Below are positions 23,472 through 33,050 of a stretch of 64,000 nt of DNA, piece by piece; the stretch's first letter is position 1; each line of letters starts with the position of its first letter. The position numbers were made by a program, and so were the translations under genes. Location of the stretch: the NCBI RefSeq assembly GCF_014645355.1, contig NZ_BMLS01000002.1:372001-436000 (forward strand), written 5' to 3'. The DNA comes from Bowmanella pacifica (GTDB lineage Bacteria > Pseudomonadota > Gammaproteobacteria > Enterobacterales > Alteromonadaceae). The notes beneath the pieces are model-generated. The model did no database searches, had not been told where the DNA came from, and worked only from the letters and a program-made list of their open reading frames with translations.

Positions 23472-26216
23472 TCAGCGCTCCTGCTTATTCAAACCCAGCC
23501 ACGCCAGCCAGGTAAACAGCACAATAAAACCCGCCAACGCCAACAGGTTAGGCCAGAGCTGGGCAAAGGACAGAGCTTTGGTAAAGCTGCCGATACTGAT
23601 TTGCTGAAACCAGGCCGACGGAAAAGCCAGGCCCAGATAGCGCCCGGCCCCTTCCAGCGATGACACTGGCGTCAACAACCCGGAAAAATTCACCGCCGGC
23701 AAAATACTCAATACCGCCGCAGCAAACAGCGCCGCCACCTGAGTACGGGTAAAAGATGACACGACTAAGCCAAAACCTGTGGTGGCGGCAACATAGAGCA
23801 GGGCTCCCAGGCTCAGTACCCACACTGAACCTTTTACTGGTACCTGAAATACCAGTAAGGCCATCAGCATCAGTAACAGATAACTGACAAAGGCAATCAA
23901 CACATAAGGGGTTTGCTTGCCCAGTAGAAACTCCAGGCGCCGGGTAGGCGTAGACTGAAAGTTAGCAATGGAGCCGGTTTCCTTTTCCCTGACGATGCCC
24001 AGCGCAGTCATCATGGCCGGAATCAATGCCAGCATCAGCATCACCACGCCCGGCACTATGGCAAAACGACTTTCAAAGGCCTGATTAAAATGAAAACGGC
24101 TTTGTACTTCTACCGGCATACTAAGGCCGCGGGATTGGGACTGCCCTGCCTGTAAACGCTGCAGCTCCCCAAGCAGCACAGCATTCAGATAACCAGTGCT
24201 GGTTTCAGCCTTAAATGGCATAGCGCCGTCCACCAGTGCTCCAATTTGCGGCTGCTGACCACTCATTAACTGCCGCCCAAACGAAGGCGGCACCTCGAGC
24301 AGCAAAGTCAGCTCGCCGGTACGCAACTTATTTAAGCCATCCTCGCTATCTGCAGGGGCAGGTTGACGCGAAAAATAGCTGGAACCGTCCAGACCTTCCA
24401 GCATCACCCTGCTCTCCCTGGACTGATCATAATCCAGCACCGCATAGCGCAGGTTGTCCACATCAAAGGAAATTCCATAGCCAAAGGTGAGCATTAACAA
24501 CAGCGGCCCCAGTAAGGCAAACAACAAACGAATGGGGTCACGACGGATTTCAAGGCCCTCTCGCCAGGCATATGCCCACCAACGCTTCAACGCCCCGCGT
24601 CGTGGCGAAGCTGCCGTAGCCAGTGGCACGTCGCTATCCCAATGAGTATCCTGATTTTTGCTATTCGTCTGTGTATTCGCAGCCTCTTCTAAATAGGCAA
24701 TAAAGGCCTGTTCCAGGGTGTCAGCCTGACGTTGAGCGGTCAGTTCGGCGGGGCTGCCCACCGCCAGCACTTTGCCGGCATGCATCAGAGAAATGCGGTC
24801 GCAGCGGAGCGCCTCATTCATAAAGTGGGTGGAAATAAAAATGGTAACCCCTTGCTCTCTTGAGAGCCTGAGCAACTGTCGCCAGAATTGATCCCGCGCC
24901 ACCGGATCCACACCGGATGTGGGCTCATCCAATATCAGCACCTGCGGTTCGTGCAACACCGCCACGGCCAATTGCAAGCGCTGACGTATCCCCAGCGGCA
25001 AGCTTTGCGGCAAGCTGTGCTTGACCTGTTCCAGTTCAAAATCCACCAGCAACTGACCGATACGCCGCCGGGCATAATCTTCATCCAAGCCATACAAGCG
25101 GGCGTGCAATTCCAAGTTATGTAATACCGACAGTTCTGCATAGAGCGAGAAGCTTTGCGACATATAGCCGACCTGCTTACGGGTCTGCATATCGCCGGCA
25201 TCGGGCAAGCGTCCGAACAAACGCGCTTCGCCACTGGAGAACGGCAATAGTCCGGTCAGCATTTTCATGGTGGTGGTTTTACCGCAGCCATTGGAGCCCA
25301 AAAAACCGAAAATCTCACCCCGTTCAATTCGGAATGACACCTTATCCACCGCCACAAAATCGCCGAAGCGACGGGTCAGTTGTTTGGCTTCGATGGCCGG
25401 TGGCCCCTCAAATTTACCGGGCGGTGTAACCTCAACGGCCTGATGACTTTGTCGCTTACTGTCAGGTAATAAGGCAATAAAGGCCTGTTCCAGTTCCTGT
25501 GTAGCGGTTTGCTCAAGAAGCTGCGCGGGACTACCGGTGGCGATCAATTGTCCGTCATCCATGGCCATCAGCCAGTCAAAGCGTTGCGCCTCTTCCATAT
25601 AGGCCGTCGCCACCAGCACACTCATGCTGGGACGGGCTGCACGAATTTCATCAATCAGTTGCCAAAACTGACGACGTGACAGCGGGTCAACGCCGGTGGT
25701 GGGCTCATCCAGTACCAGTAAGTCCGGATCATGAATAAGCGCGCAGCACAGCCCCAGCTTTTGTTTCATACCACCGGATAACTTGCCGGCCGGCCGGTCA
25801 AGGAATGGGGCCAGGCCGGTGGCCTGCGTTAAACGGGTAATGCGTTGCTGACTCGCCCTGCCGCTTAGGCCGAAAAGCTGAGCAAAAAAGCGCAGATTTT
25901 CCTCCACGCTTAGGGTGGGATACAAATTTTTACCCAGTCCCTGTGGCATGTAGGCAATACGGGGCAGCAACTGTCGACGGCTGCGCGGATGGGCCATATC
26001 AGCCCCCAGCACTTGTAGACTGCCCTGTTGCAGTCGTTTCACGCCACAAATCAGTGCCAGCAATGTAGATTTACCCACACCATCTGGCCCTATGATGCCC
26101 ACCATACAACCAGCCGGAATGGACAGGCTGACCGGCTTTAATGCGCGTAGCTCGCCATAATGGTGACCGACGTTGTCCAGGCGCACCACGTCGGTAAAGG
26201 GCTGTAGCTCACTCAT
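23472..26216 (-). CDS. rbbA: RbbA-type fused double ATPase and ABC-2 permease
   Basis: 914 residues, matching RbbA (about 911). First ATPase: Walker A GPDGVGKST at 43-51, signature LSGGMKQK, Walker B LLVLDEPT. Second ATPase: Walker A GSNGCGKTT near 309-317, signature altered to LPLGIRQR, Walker B VLILDEPT. From about residue 555 an ABC-2 permease with the RIRREKETG-like segment (VREKETGSIANFQSTP) and five C-terminal helices. Named for ribosome association in E. coli, but operon context argues for a Type-I-secretion-like export pump. ATGA overlap with yhiI. Confidence 0.92.
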   Translation of the reverse strand: MSELQPFTDVVRLDNVGHHYGELRALKPVSLSIPAGCMVGIIGPDGVGKSTLLALICGVKRLQQGSLQVLGADMAHPRSRRQLLPRIAYMPQGLGKNLYPTLSVEENLRFFAQLFGLSGRASQQRITRLTQATGLAPFLDRPAGKLSGGMKQKLGLCCALIHDPDLLVLDEPTTGVDPLSRRQFWQLIDEIRAARPSMSVLVATAYMEEAQRFDWLMAMDDGQLIATGSPAQLLEQTATQELEQAFIALLPDSKRQSHQAVEVTPPGKFEGPPAIEAKQLTRRFGDFVAVDKVSFRIERGEIFGFLGSNGCGKTTTMKMLTGLLPFSSGEARLFGRLPDAGDMQTRKQVGYMSQSFSLYAELSVLHNLELHARLYGLDEDYARRRIGQLLVDFELEQVKHSLPQSLPLGIRQRLQLAVAVLHEPQVLILDEPTSGVDPVARDQFWRQLLRLSREQGVTIFISTHFMNEALRCDRISLMHAGKVLAVGSPAELTAQRQADTLEQAFIAYLEEAANTQTNSKNQDTHWDSDVPLATAASPRRGALKRWWAYAWREGLEIRRDPIRLLFALLGPLLLMLTFGYGISFDVDNLRYAVLDYDQSRESRVMLEGLDGSSYFSRQPAPADSEDGLNKLRTGELTLLLEVPPSFGRQLMSGQQPQIGALVDGAMPFKAETSTGYLNAVLLGELQRLQAGQSQSRGLSMPVEVQSRFHFNQAFESRFAIVPGVVMLMLALIPAMMTALGIVREKETGSIANFQSTPTRRLEFLLGKQTPYVLIAFVSYLLLMLMALLVFQVPVKGSVWVLSLGALLYVAATTGFGLVVSSFTRTQVAALFAAAVLSILPAVNFSGLLTPVSSLEGAGRYLGLAFPSAWFQQISIGSFTKALSFAQLWPNLLALAGFIVLFTWLAWLGLNKQER

Positions 26217-27184
26217 GGTAAATTAACTGTCAGACTGGCTGGCCACTGCGCATCCGAAGAGGCCCGCACATACGCCATTCCCCGCACACCGGTTTTGACT
26301 TTTTCCTGATGTTTTTGCAGCAATGCCGGATCTATGGCCAGCTTAACCCGGAACATCAAGCTGTCACGGGCATCCTGAGTTTCCACGGACTTGGGAGTAA
26401 ATTGTGCATCGGCGGCGATAAAACTAACCTTGGCGGGCACGACATAATTGGGAATCGGGTCCAAAATCAGACGAGCTTCATCATTAATGCCCAGTTTACC
26501 TGCCACATCTGCGGGTAGAAATACCGTCATATACACATCTGACAGGTCCAGCAAGGTCACCACACGACCACCGGCGGCCAATACTTCTCCCGCCTGCGCC
26601 AGCTTGTATTGCACGCGACCATTGCCCGGGGCACGAATTTGCGTGTCATCCAATAAGCTTTGCAGCTCCTGCTGCGCGGCGCGGGCTTCGTTGACACTAG
26701 CCTGTAACCGTTCGGTACTGGCTTTGGCCAGCTTCAGTGCCGCCGTAGCAGAGTCAAACTGCGCTCTGGCCTGATCCAACTTATCCTGAGACAAAAGCTT
26801 TTTGGCTACCAGCGCCTGAATGCGCGCCAGCTCGGATTCGGCCAGGGTCAACTGGCTTTGACGCTGCTCAGCCCCCGCTTTGGCTTCCTCCACTGCCAAC
26901 AAGGCCTGCTCAACCTTGGACTGCAATTCCGCCTGCTTGGCCACAAGCTGTTGGCTATCAATACGGGCCAGTAAATCCCCCCGAGCCACCATCTGACCCT
27001 CCTGCACCAGCACTTCATCCACCCTACCGGCAACCTTAGTGGCCACATCAATTTGCGTAGCTTCTAATCGGCCGTTGGTAGTGACAATACCATCAGGCAA
27101 CGCAGGACGGCTCCACCACCAGGCGCCTGCCGCCACTGAAGCGATGACAATAACCAACAGTACAATGTATTTTTGACGTCTCAT
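26213..27184 (-). CDS. yhiI: HlyD-family membrane fusion protein (YhiI-like)
   Basis: 323 residues: uncleaved N-terminal membrane anchor (about 6-24), lipoyl half-domains around residues 36-70 and 180-205, a long coiled-coil hairpin between them (about 75-170, Ala/Gln/Leu rich), and a beta-barrel C-terminal region. It links inner-membrane ABC pumps to an outer-membrane channel. First gene of the yhiI-rbbA-yhhJ operon. No TolC-type gene is present, so a chromosomal TolC elsewhere is presumably used. Confidence 0.92.
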   Translation of the reverse strand: MRRQKYIVLLVIVIASVAAGAWWWSRPALPDGIVTTNGRLEATQIDVATKVAGRVDEVLVQEGQMVARGDLLARIDSQQLVAKQAELQSKVEQALLAVEEAKAGAEQRQSQLTLAESELARIQALVAKKLLSQDKLDQARAQFDSATAALKLAKASTERLQASVNEARAAQQELQSLLDDTQIRAPGNGRVQYKLAQAGEVLAAGGRVVTLLDLSDVYMTVFLPADVAGKLGINDEARLILDPIPNYVVPAKVSFIAADAQFTPKSVETQDARDSLMFRVKLAIDPALLQKHQEKVKTGVRGMAYVRASSDAQWPASLTVNLP

Positions 27185-27291
27185 GGATGACCCATTCCTT
27201 GTGTTTACCGGGGCTTAAATGCGCGCTAAAAACACTACTCTAACAGAGTTATCCTGACAGGTTGTTGACATCAAACAAGGTTTGATAAAAA

Positions 27292-27331
27292 GAAAGGAAA
27301 ACCCTACCCGACAGGGGAACGCCGGGTAGGG
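27292..27331 (-). terminator. rho-independent terminator after the SMC-like operon
   Basis: On the minus strand a 9-bp stem CCCTACCCG / CGGGTAGGG (27331-27323 and 27310-27302) with a 12-base loop is followed by TTTTCC. It lies 11 bases after the stop of the last SMC-operon gene and isolates that operon from yhiI. Confidence 0.88.
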
Positions 27332-27341
27332 GGATAAGGGA

Positions 27342-28562
27342 CTATCTAAGGCCCAGTTCAATATCCCGGACTATCTTATTGCCGGTGAAAATAGGATGGT
27401 CTTCCACCTCAGGTTCGAGGGCGAAGAATTTGCGGTCTTCTTCGGCCAATCCCTGATAACCGCCAATGACCTGGTAAATCCAGACCTCGGGGTCAAAGTC
27501 CAATTCCTGGCTATTCAGATATTGCAATGCAGTCAGACGCTTGCCCGTATCAATCACCTCACAGAAATAGGCCTCCACCGCCTGGTGAATGGCTTTATCA
27601 TCCAACTCCACCTGGCCTTGGCTTTCCACATCAATGGCTTGCGCTGCGCGTTGTTCATCTAAGGGTTTGTCGCTACGATGCAAGGCTTTGATACGCCCAA
27701 CCAGTAACAACAGATCCTGTTCGTGATCAACCCGGTTTACGTCCACAGCCGCCGGTTGTAATAAGGGCTTGGCCAGATTAAACAAGGCAGGCACCTGGCT
27801 ATGGTTAGCATAATTAGCCGGAGCAAAGTCAGGCTGCTGTTCCATATGCAGCAAAAAGCCTTTAAGTAGCCGCGTTTTGCCGCGAAACTCACGAAAGCGT
27901 CCAAGCAATTCCAGCAAACGAGACTGGGCGATGCTCAGCTCCTGAGTACAACGCGAAAAGCTTTGCTGCAGGGCCACAACCAACAAGTGGCGCAATTCCC
28001 GGATACTGCCAGCCACTTCAGATAGCTCATCAAAGCGGAACATTTCCAACTGGCTGAGCAGCTCAGAAACCTGACTCTGTGCCAATTCGTTCTCACGGAT
28101 CTTGGCATCAATCGAAGCCACATAGCCAAACTCATTGTTGATGCGGCTAAACAGCGCCCGCACGTTATTGCCCAGCGACTCTGTCAGGGCATAGACATGC
28201 TCACTTAAGTCATTCATATGGGCCTGGGCTTCGGCATAACGATGATGTGCCAGGGCTTCTTTATAGTGCTGTGCCAGGGTTTTCAGGCTGGCCAGTGCCG
28301 AGCCAATATTGGTGTCAATCTGACGATTACGCTCATCCTGTAAGCTGCCTTCCAGCAAGTTACGAATCGCTTTTTTTAACCTAAGCGGCCCACCGGCCTC
28401 GGGGCGCCATAAAATACCCAGTTTTTTGAGGTTGTCGACGACCCCTGGGCTGGCATCACCCTCATGCAGCGTACCGCTCAGGTACACCTGCATTATCAAG
28501 TCAGCATTACGCGACAGGGCATTAAGCAGTTTAACCCCAGCCTGATGCAGGTTCTGGTTCAC
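27342..28562 (-). CDS. kleisin-like subunit of an SMC complex (MksF/MukF-type, inferred)
   Basis: 406 residues, largely helical, no signal or membrane helix. Starts with GTG in a GTGA overlap with the upstream gene. The N-terminal part has short helices and a winged-helix-like stretch (about 30-75). The middle (about 80-260) is a long helical bundle, and the C-terminal 120 residues mix acidic helices (FDPEVWIYQVIGGYQGL). Assignment rests on operon position, length and helical make-up, by analogy with MukF/MksF, which bridges SMC heads. No motif proves it. Similar proteins are, I believe, sometimes misannotated as phosphoenolpyruvate carboxylase; nothing here supports that. Confidence 0.6.
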   Translation of the reverse strand: MNQNLHQAGVKLLNALSRNADLIMQVYLSGTLHEGDASPGVVDNLKKLGILWRPEAGGPLRLKKAIRNLLEGSLQDERNRQIDTNIGSALASLKTLAQHYKEALAHHRYAEAQAHMNDLSEHVYALTESLGNNVRALFSRINNEFGYVASIDAKIRENELAQSQVSELLSQLEMFRFDELSEVAGSIRELRHLLVVALQQSFSRCTQELSIAQSRLLELLGRFREFRGKTRLLKGFLLHMEQQPDFAPANYANHSQVPALFNLAKPLLQPAAVDVNRVDHEQDLLLLVGRIKALHRSDKPLDEQRAAQAIDVESQGQVELDDKAIHQAVEAYFCEVIDTGKRLTALQYLNSQELDFDPEVWIYQVIGGYQGLAEEDRKFFALEPEVEDHPIFTGNKIVRDIELGLR

Positions 28563-29194
28563 AGCAGGCTCCCCTGGGCAATGGCAGACTCGGCCTGCTC
28601 TGCCAGCGACAACGCTTCGGTTTCATCAATAAAGCGCAGCACTTCATACAGATAATCAATCTTGCCGGTGGCAATATAAATCTGCTTATCAGGGTTCGGC
28701 TTCATGAGATAGCCCAGCTCGGTCAGACGCTTAAACACCAGATTCAACTGTCCGACCACTTCCACGCTGTTGGAGTTAAACAAGCGATAACGGGCAATTT
28801 TCGCCAGTTGCTCTTTATACGCCGGGGTATCTTCAATAGTACTTTGCAATTCATTGGAACGAATGGTGCTGCCCTGCGTCACAGGGACATCCGAGCCACT
28901 GCTTTGCTGCACTAATAGCAACCATTCCACCAGCGGTAATAAACCGGCGGCAATTTCCTGAAACTGACTGGACAAGACCTTACGCTCACCATCTCCCAGG
29001 GTGCGATACGCGGCAAAGAAAACCTGCCCATCCGCAGCCGATGATAAACTGCGGTTTAAGGTAGCCAGATACTGATCCACTGCGTCAAAATTGGCACTTT
29101 GTTTCAGATAGCGCCAACCGTCTTCATCGCTGATTTCGCAGATAAAATCGCCGCTCAGCAAACGTTCCAGAATACGACCTTGCTCACTGATCAT
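28559..29194 (-). CDS. MksE/MukE-like condensin subunit (inferred)
   Basis: 211 residues, length and helix-rich, Leu/Tyr patterning as expected for MukE/MksE (tandem winged helices). A C-terminal winged-helix-like segment, ELGYLMKPNPDKQIYIATGKIDY in part (GYLMKPNPDKQIYIA), looks like the beta-wing. Start ATG overlaps the SMC gene's stop as ATGA and its own end overlaps the next gene, so the three subunits are translationally coupled, as expected for a fixed-stoichiometry complex. Identification is by context more than by motif. Confidence 0.65.
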   Translation of the reverse strand: MISEQGRILERLLSGDFICEISDEDGWRYLKQSANFDAVDQYLATLNRSLSSAADGQVFFAAYRTLGDGERKVLSSQFQEIAAGLLPLVEWLLLVQQSSGSDVPVTQGSTIRSNELQSTIEDTPAYKEQLAKIARYRLFNSNSVEVVGQLNLVFKRLTELGYLMKPNPDKQIYIATGKIDYLYEVLRFIDETEALSLAEQAESAIAQGSLL

Positions 29195-32100
29195 GCGCTT
29201 TTCTCCTGCTGCTGGCTGCGCTGACGCAAGCGCTCACTAATGGCGCTCACCTTGGGCTGCACCACTTGCAGCTTACGGGTTGCCTTGTCGATAAGGTAAC
29301 GGTTGTCAAACAAGGTCAACACCTCAGATTCTGGATTGGGGAAGGCACCGACCACAGAGATATTGTTGTTCTGGCAGGCATCGAAGATCTTCTTCACGTT
29401 GCTTTGGTGCAAAGTGCCAAGTTCGTCTATAGGCCAGTGGATCACCGCCTCAGCCTTACCACGCAACAAGCGGGTAAAGGCCAACAGGAACTTACACAAA
29501 ATCAGATAGGCCATACCATGACTGGAAGACTCGTTGAGCTGGCGGTCGGTACGAATTACCAAATCGCTCTTTCCTTCCCGCAATTGCAGTTCAATATCCA
29601 GCAACTTACCAATGCCGCCTGCCAGTGCCGCACGGCCCAGAATGTCCATCACCCGACGCATACTCATGGCATAGTCATCAGGCGGTAGATCGGCGGCACC
29701 ATCTTCCAGCCATTCCTGATACAAACGGTCAAACTGGGTCAGCTCCGGCCAGAATTCCAGCTCGCTGATACGTGAACGAATACGTACCGCAGAGTCCGAT
29801 ACACCATCCAGGAACAGCTCTTCTTCTACTTCCTGACTGATACGGCGGCTTTGGGTCACAATGCGTTTATCAATATCCTCCAATACCTTGTAGTACTGAC
29901 TGAGATCGGCACCAAAGGTACGCCCGAGGTCTCGCAAACCTTGTAGTTTTTGCGGGATCAGCACATTCAGCAACTGATCCAAATGACTAACCAGACGGCG
30001 ATGATCAACAGTACGCACGCCCTGGGCATTTACCACCGCGCACTCTTCTCTGGAGCGCTCCCAGGTTTCAGCTAGCCCCGTCCCCGCCTGGCTGGCGATC
30101 AAGGAATCAAAATGCTCCACATATGCCTTGATATCGCTGAGTAGTTTATCGCGGCCTTGCAGCAGTTGCTGGCCTTCACCTAAGCGCTGAACAACAGAGC
30201 TCTTATCTGCCACTACTTCGGCCTTTGGCAAGCTCAGTCGATTTAATTGGGCGTGGATGTTCTTAACGTCAATTTCCTGTTCCCTGGCAGTTTTCAGTAA
30301 CTGCTCAAGCTGAGTTTGCTGCTCTTTAAGCTGGCTACGCAGGGTTTTATAAGCGCCTTCCTGTTTGGCCAGTTCACGCTCTGACTCCGCCAGAGTCTTA
30401 CGCGCCCGAGCCAGTCCTTGTTGCCAGGTGACTTTGTGTTGCAGATACACTGTGGCATGCCAGTGTTCGTAGTCTTTCACCAAACCTCGACTCTTCTCGG
30501 TCTTCAGGATGTCAGTCTTAAGGGTCTCAATTTGTTTACGCAGATCGGCGATTTCGTCCACGTCCACACCGCGTTTGGCTAACTCATTTTGCAGCCATAA
30601 TTGGGCTTGCTTCTTATCGTTGGCCGCTTGCTGACGACTATGCTGAATATGCTGCTCAACCTGTGTGATTTGGCTGCGTAAATCGTCGGTTACCTGTTGC
30701 CAGTGGAATTGCAACTCGGTCTCGGCATCTCGTTGCTGATCACGAATTTCGCTTAATGCTTGCTGTTGCTGGCTTTCAACCTGTTGTTGACGTTTTTCAT
30801 TGTCTTTCAGGCGGTCTTTATTCTGCTGCTTACGCTCGGCCAAGGCCGCCCGGTATTCCTGCAGCAACTGATCTTTATCCTGCTGCAAACGCTTGCGGTT
30901 TGCTTCCAGGGTGCGTTGTTCGCTGTCGGCCTGGGCTTGCTTGAGCTCCTGATTACGTACCGCTTCTGAAGCCTGTGCCAACTTCTGTTCGGCCTGGTTT
31001 TGCTGTTCAACCGCTTCTGCCAGCAAACGCTGAGCGTCATCAAGCTGTGCCTGCAGCTGCTGTTCGCTGTGTGCATACTCTGGGGTATCTAACAGTGACA
31101 AATCCAGTTTCAGCCCGAACAGGCTGTCTTGCATTTCACCCAGTTCAGGTTTGAGATCCTTACGCGCCAGCAATTCGGCGTTGATGACTTTACCCAATGA
31201 CTGTGGCCAGTCCGGCAACTCCCGACGCACAAACTCCAGTAAACTGCCTTGTCCGGGGTACAGCAAGGCTTCAATCTTATCCACTTGCTGCTGGGCCTTG
31301 GTAAATTGCTTACGGGCCAGCTCCAGTTCATTGGCTGCCTGACTGCGCGTTTTATTGGCCTGACTCAGTTCCTGTCCCAGCCGGCGCTGCTTGTCGCGAC
31401 CATTGTCTTCTAGCTCAGCCGCTTCCTGAATACTTTCCTCCAGCAGCACCACCTGGCTTTGCTCAAATTCATTGAAGCCGGCATTGCGCAGGGCAGCAGA
31501 CAGTTCAGCGTGCTGCACCTTAAGCTCTTGCAAACGCTGCTGATAATCCTGCTGCGCCGTGTTCAATTGCTGCTGATAATCCTGGCGCAATTCTGCCAGT
31601 TTACGTTGTTCATCGGTCCGGGCATCGGCCAGCTTTTCTTTCAGCTCCTGCTGTTTCTCACCGTAGAGCTCCTGCTCCTGGCTGAGCTTTTCGCCTATAC
31701 CGGCCAGTTGCTTGTTGTAGCTGGACTCAACATCCTGATGCTGATCGGTCAGCAGGCTATAACGGGCCTGTGCACCGTCCAACTGGCTTTGCCATTGGGT
31801 TAGGTGATTAAGGTTTTTCTGCAGGGTTTCAATGTCTTTGTCCTGCCAGTCCTGATACTCGTTTTCGACCCTTTCCAAATCGCTTTCATAGGTACGCACT
31901 TCGGCCTTGGCCTCGGACAGCTGCTGATTCAGCCCGTCTCGGGTAATCGCCCAATCACTTTCCTGCTTGCGCAAGGTCAGGATAGTTTCTTCCAGCTTAC
32001 CGTCCTGCTGAACAATACTGGCGGCCAATTGACTTAAATCCACAGAAAACTGCTGGCGCAACTGTGCCAAGCGCAGTTCACTTTGACCTAACTCGTGATT

Positions 32101-32865
32101 AGCCTGCTCCAGGCGACTGAACTGTGGCCGAATGGCATCGAATTCTTTAATCAGGTGACATTCTCGGATCCAGTCTTCGACCTTGTTACGACTCAAGCCC
32201 GAACTGGGCGGCTGCACACCATCTTCTTCCAAAATGGCAGCAATCATGGCCTTAATAGTTTCCATTTTGCCTTCACGGGAATGCACGGCTTTGGCCAGCT
32301 TCTCAATATGACGCAGGCTTTGCTGGGCCTCACACAGGGCAAAAATACGCGCATAGCCGAGCAATTCACGGCCATTACTGGACGCATTCATCACGCCGCG
32401 ATCATTTTGCAGTACAGCACGAAAATCTTTGGTATTGAGCTGTTTGCTAACGGTAAAGCCATTGCGGGCTAATGCCCTGGCCTGCTCTACCGCAGGCAGA
32501 CTGGTATGTTTACCGCTTTTGTTCTGATACAGGTAATCTTCCAGGTCAAAACCCTTGGCAATAAATCGGTAGTTAACACCATTGCCCGTAGAAGTTAGCA
32601 CTAACTGGCAAAGCTCTTCTTCACCGCTGCGATACTCATAGATAATAAAGCTGGATTCGCGCGGCAGATACCAGCGTTCAAAACTGTCACGGGTGGCTGG
32701 TACTACACGACTAGGGTATTCGCCGTAAAAAACCGGGATCAAACGCTGTAAGGTGGTTTTTCCTGAGGCATTGGTGCCACAGATATTGGTGTGACCATCA
32801 AGTTTTAGCTCAACCACCCCTGGCAGGTGGGTATCAATCAGAATCAGACGGACTAATCCAGGCAT
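29191..32865 (-). CDS. SMC-like ATPase (MukB/MksB/JetC-type), first gene of a three-gene complex operon
   Basis: 1224 residues from ATG 32865, set by AAAGGAACCTT; a longer start at 32919 lacks a site. N-terminal head: Walker A GTNASGKTT at 30-38, in the context LDGHTNICGTNASGK. Residues about 260-900 are almost entirely Gln/Glu/Leu-rich coiled coil, with a break near 520-640 that could be a reduced hinge. C-terminal head: LNESSSHGMAYLI in the place of the ABC signature, Walker B-like VIHWPIDELGTLHQSN with Asp-Glu, then GAFPNPESEVL. It should load on and move along DNA as an ATP-driven clamp. Operon order SMC, E-like, kleisin-like is the reverse of muk/mks. Confidence 0.85.
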   Translation of the reverse strand: MPGLVRLILIDTHLPGVVELKLDGHTNICGTNASGKTTLQRLIPVFYGEYPSRVVPATRDSFERWYLPRESSFIIYEYRSGEEELCQLVLTSTGNGVNYRFIAKGFDLEDYLYQNKSGKHTSLPAVEQARALARNGFTVSKQLNTKDFRAVLQNDRGVMNASSNGRELLGYARIFALCEAQQSLRHIEKLAKAVHSREGKMETIKAMIAAILEEDGVQPPSSGLSRNKVEDWIRECHLIKEFDAIRPQFSRLEQANHELGQSELRLAQLRQQFSVDLSQLAASIVQQDGKLEETILTLRKQESDWAITRDGLNQQLSEAKAEVRTYESDLERVENEYQDWQDKDIETLQKNLNHLTQWQSQLDGAQARYSLLTDQHQDVESSYNKQLAGIGEKLSQEQELYGEKQQELKEKLADARTDEQRKLAELRQDYQQQLNTAQQDYQQRLQELKVQHAELSAALRNAGFNEFEQSQVVLLEESIQEAAELEDNGRDKQRRLGQELSQANKTRSQAANELELARKQFTKAQQQVDKIEALLYPGQGSLLEFVRRELPDWPQSLGKVINAELLARKDLKPELGEMQDSLFGLKLDLSLLDTPEYAHSEQQLQAQLDDAQRLLAEAVEQQNQAEQKLAQASEAVRNQELKQAQADSEQRTLEANRKRLQQDKDQLLQEYRAALAERKQQNKDRLKDNEKRQQQVESQQQQALSEIRDQQRDAETELQFHWQQVTDDLRSQITQVEQHIQHSRQQAANDKKQAQLWLQNELAKRGVDVDEIADLRKQIETLKTDILKTEKSRGLVKDYEHWHATVYLQHKVTWQQGLARARKTLAESERELAKQEGAYKTLRSQLKEQQTQLEQLLKTAREQEIDVKNIHAQLNRLSLPKAEVVADKSSVVQRLGEGQQLLQGRDKLLSDIKAYVEHFDSLIASQAGTGLAETWERSREECAVVNAQGVRTVDHRRLVSHLDQLLNVLIPQKLQGLRDLGRTFGADLSQYYKVLEDIDKRIVTQSRRISQEVEEELFLDGVSDSAVRIRSRISELEFWPELTQFDRLYQEWLEDGAADLPPDDYAMSMRRVMDILGRAALAGGIGKLLDIELQLREGKSDLVIRTDRQLNESSSHGMAYLILCKFLLAFTRLLRGKAEAVIHWPIDELGTLHQSNVKKIFDACQNNNISVVGAFPNPESEVLTLFDNRYLIDKATRKLQVVQPKVSAISERLRQRSQQQEKSA

Positions 32866-33050
32866 AAGGTTCCTTTGTTCGCGGATGGCGTATCCATCCG
32901 GGGCAGGCCGCATGGCCAATAGGCTAGAATAACAAACGACTATTCTATACCAAGGCGCTAAGGGAATTCACTATCGCAAGTCACCTTGATAGATGGGCAG
33001 AATGGTTGATACTGATTCAGACACTTTGTTGTTTCGCAGGGAATGGCCAT

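Noticed and set aside
27342-28562. Phosphoenolpyruvate carboxylase
   Set aside because: Length is less than half of that enzyme and none of its catalytic His/Arg motifs are seen; the operon context points to an SMC complex.
27292-32865. Wadjet (JetABCD) anti-plasmid defence system
   Set aside because: No JetD-like nuclease gene is next to the three genes, and gene order differs; neighbours are an efflux operon and an EAL protein.
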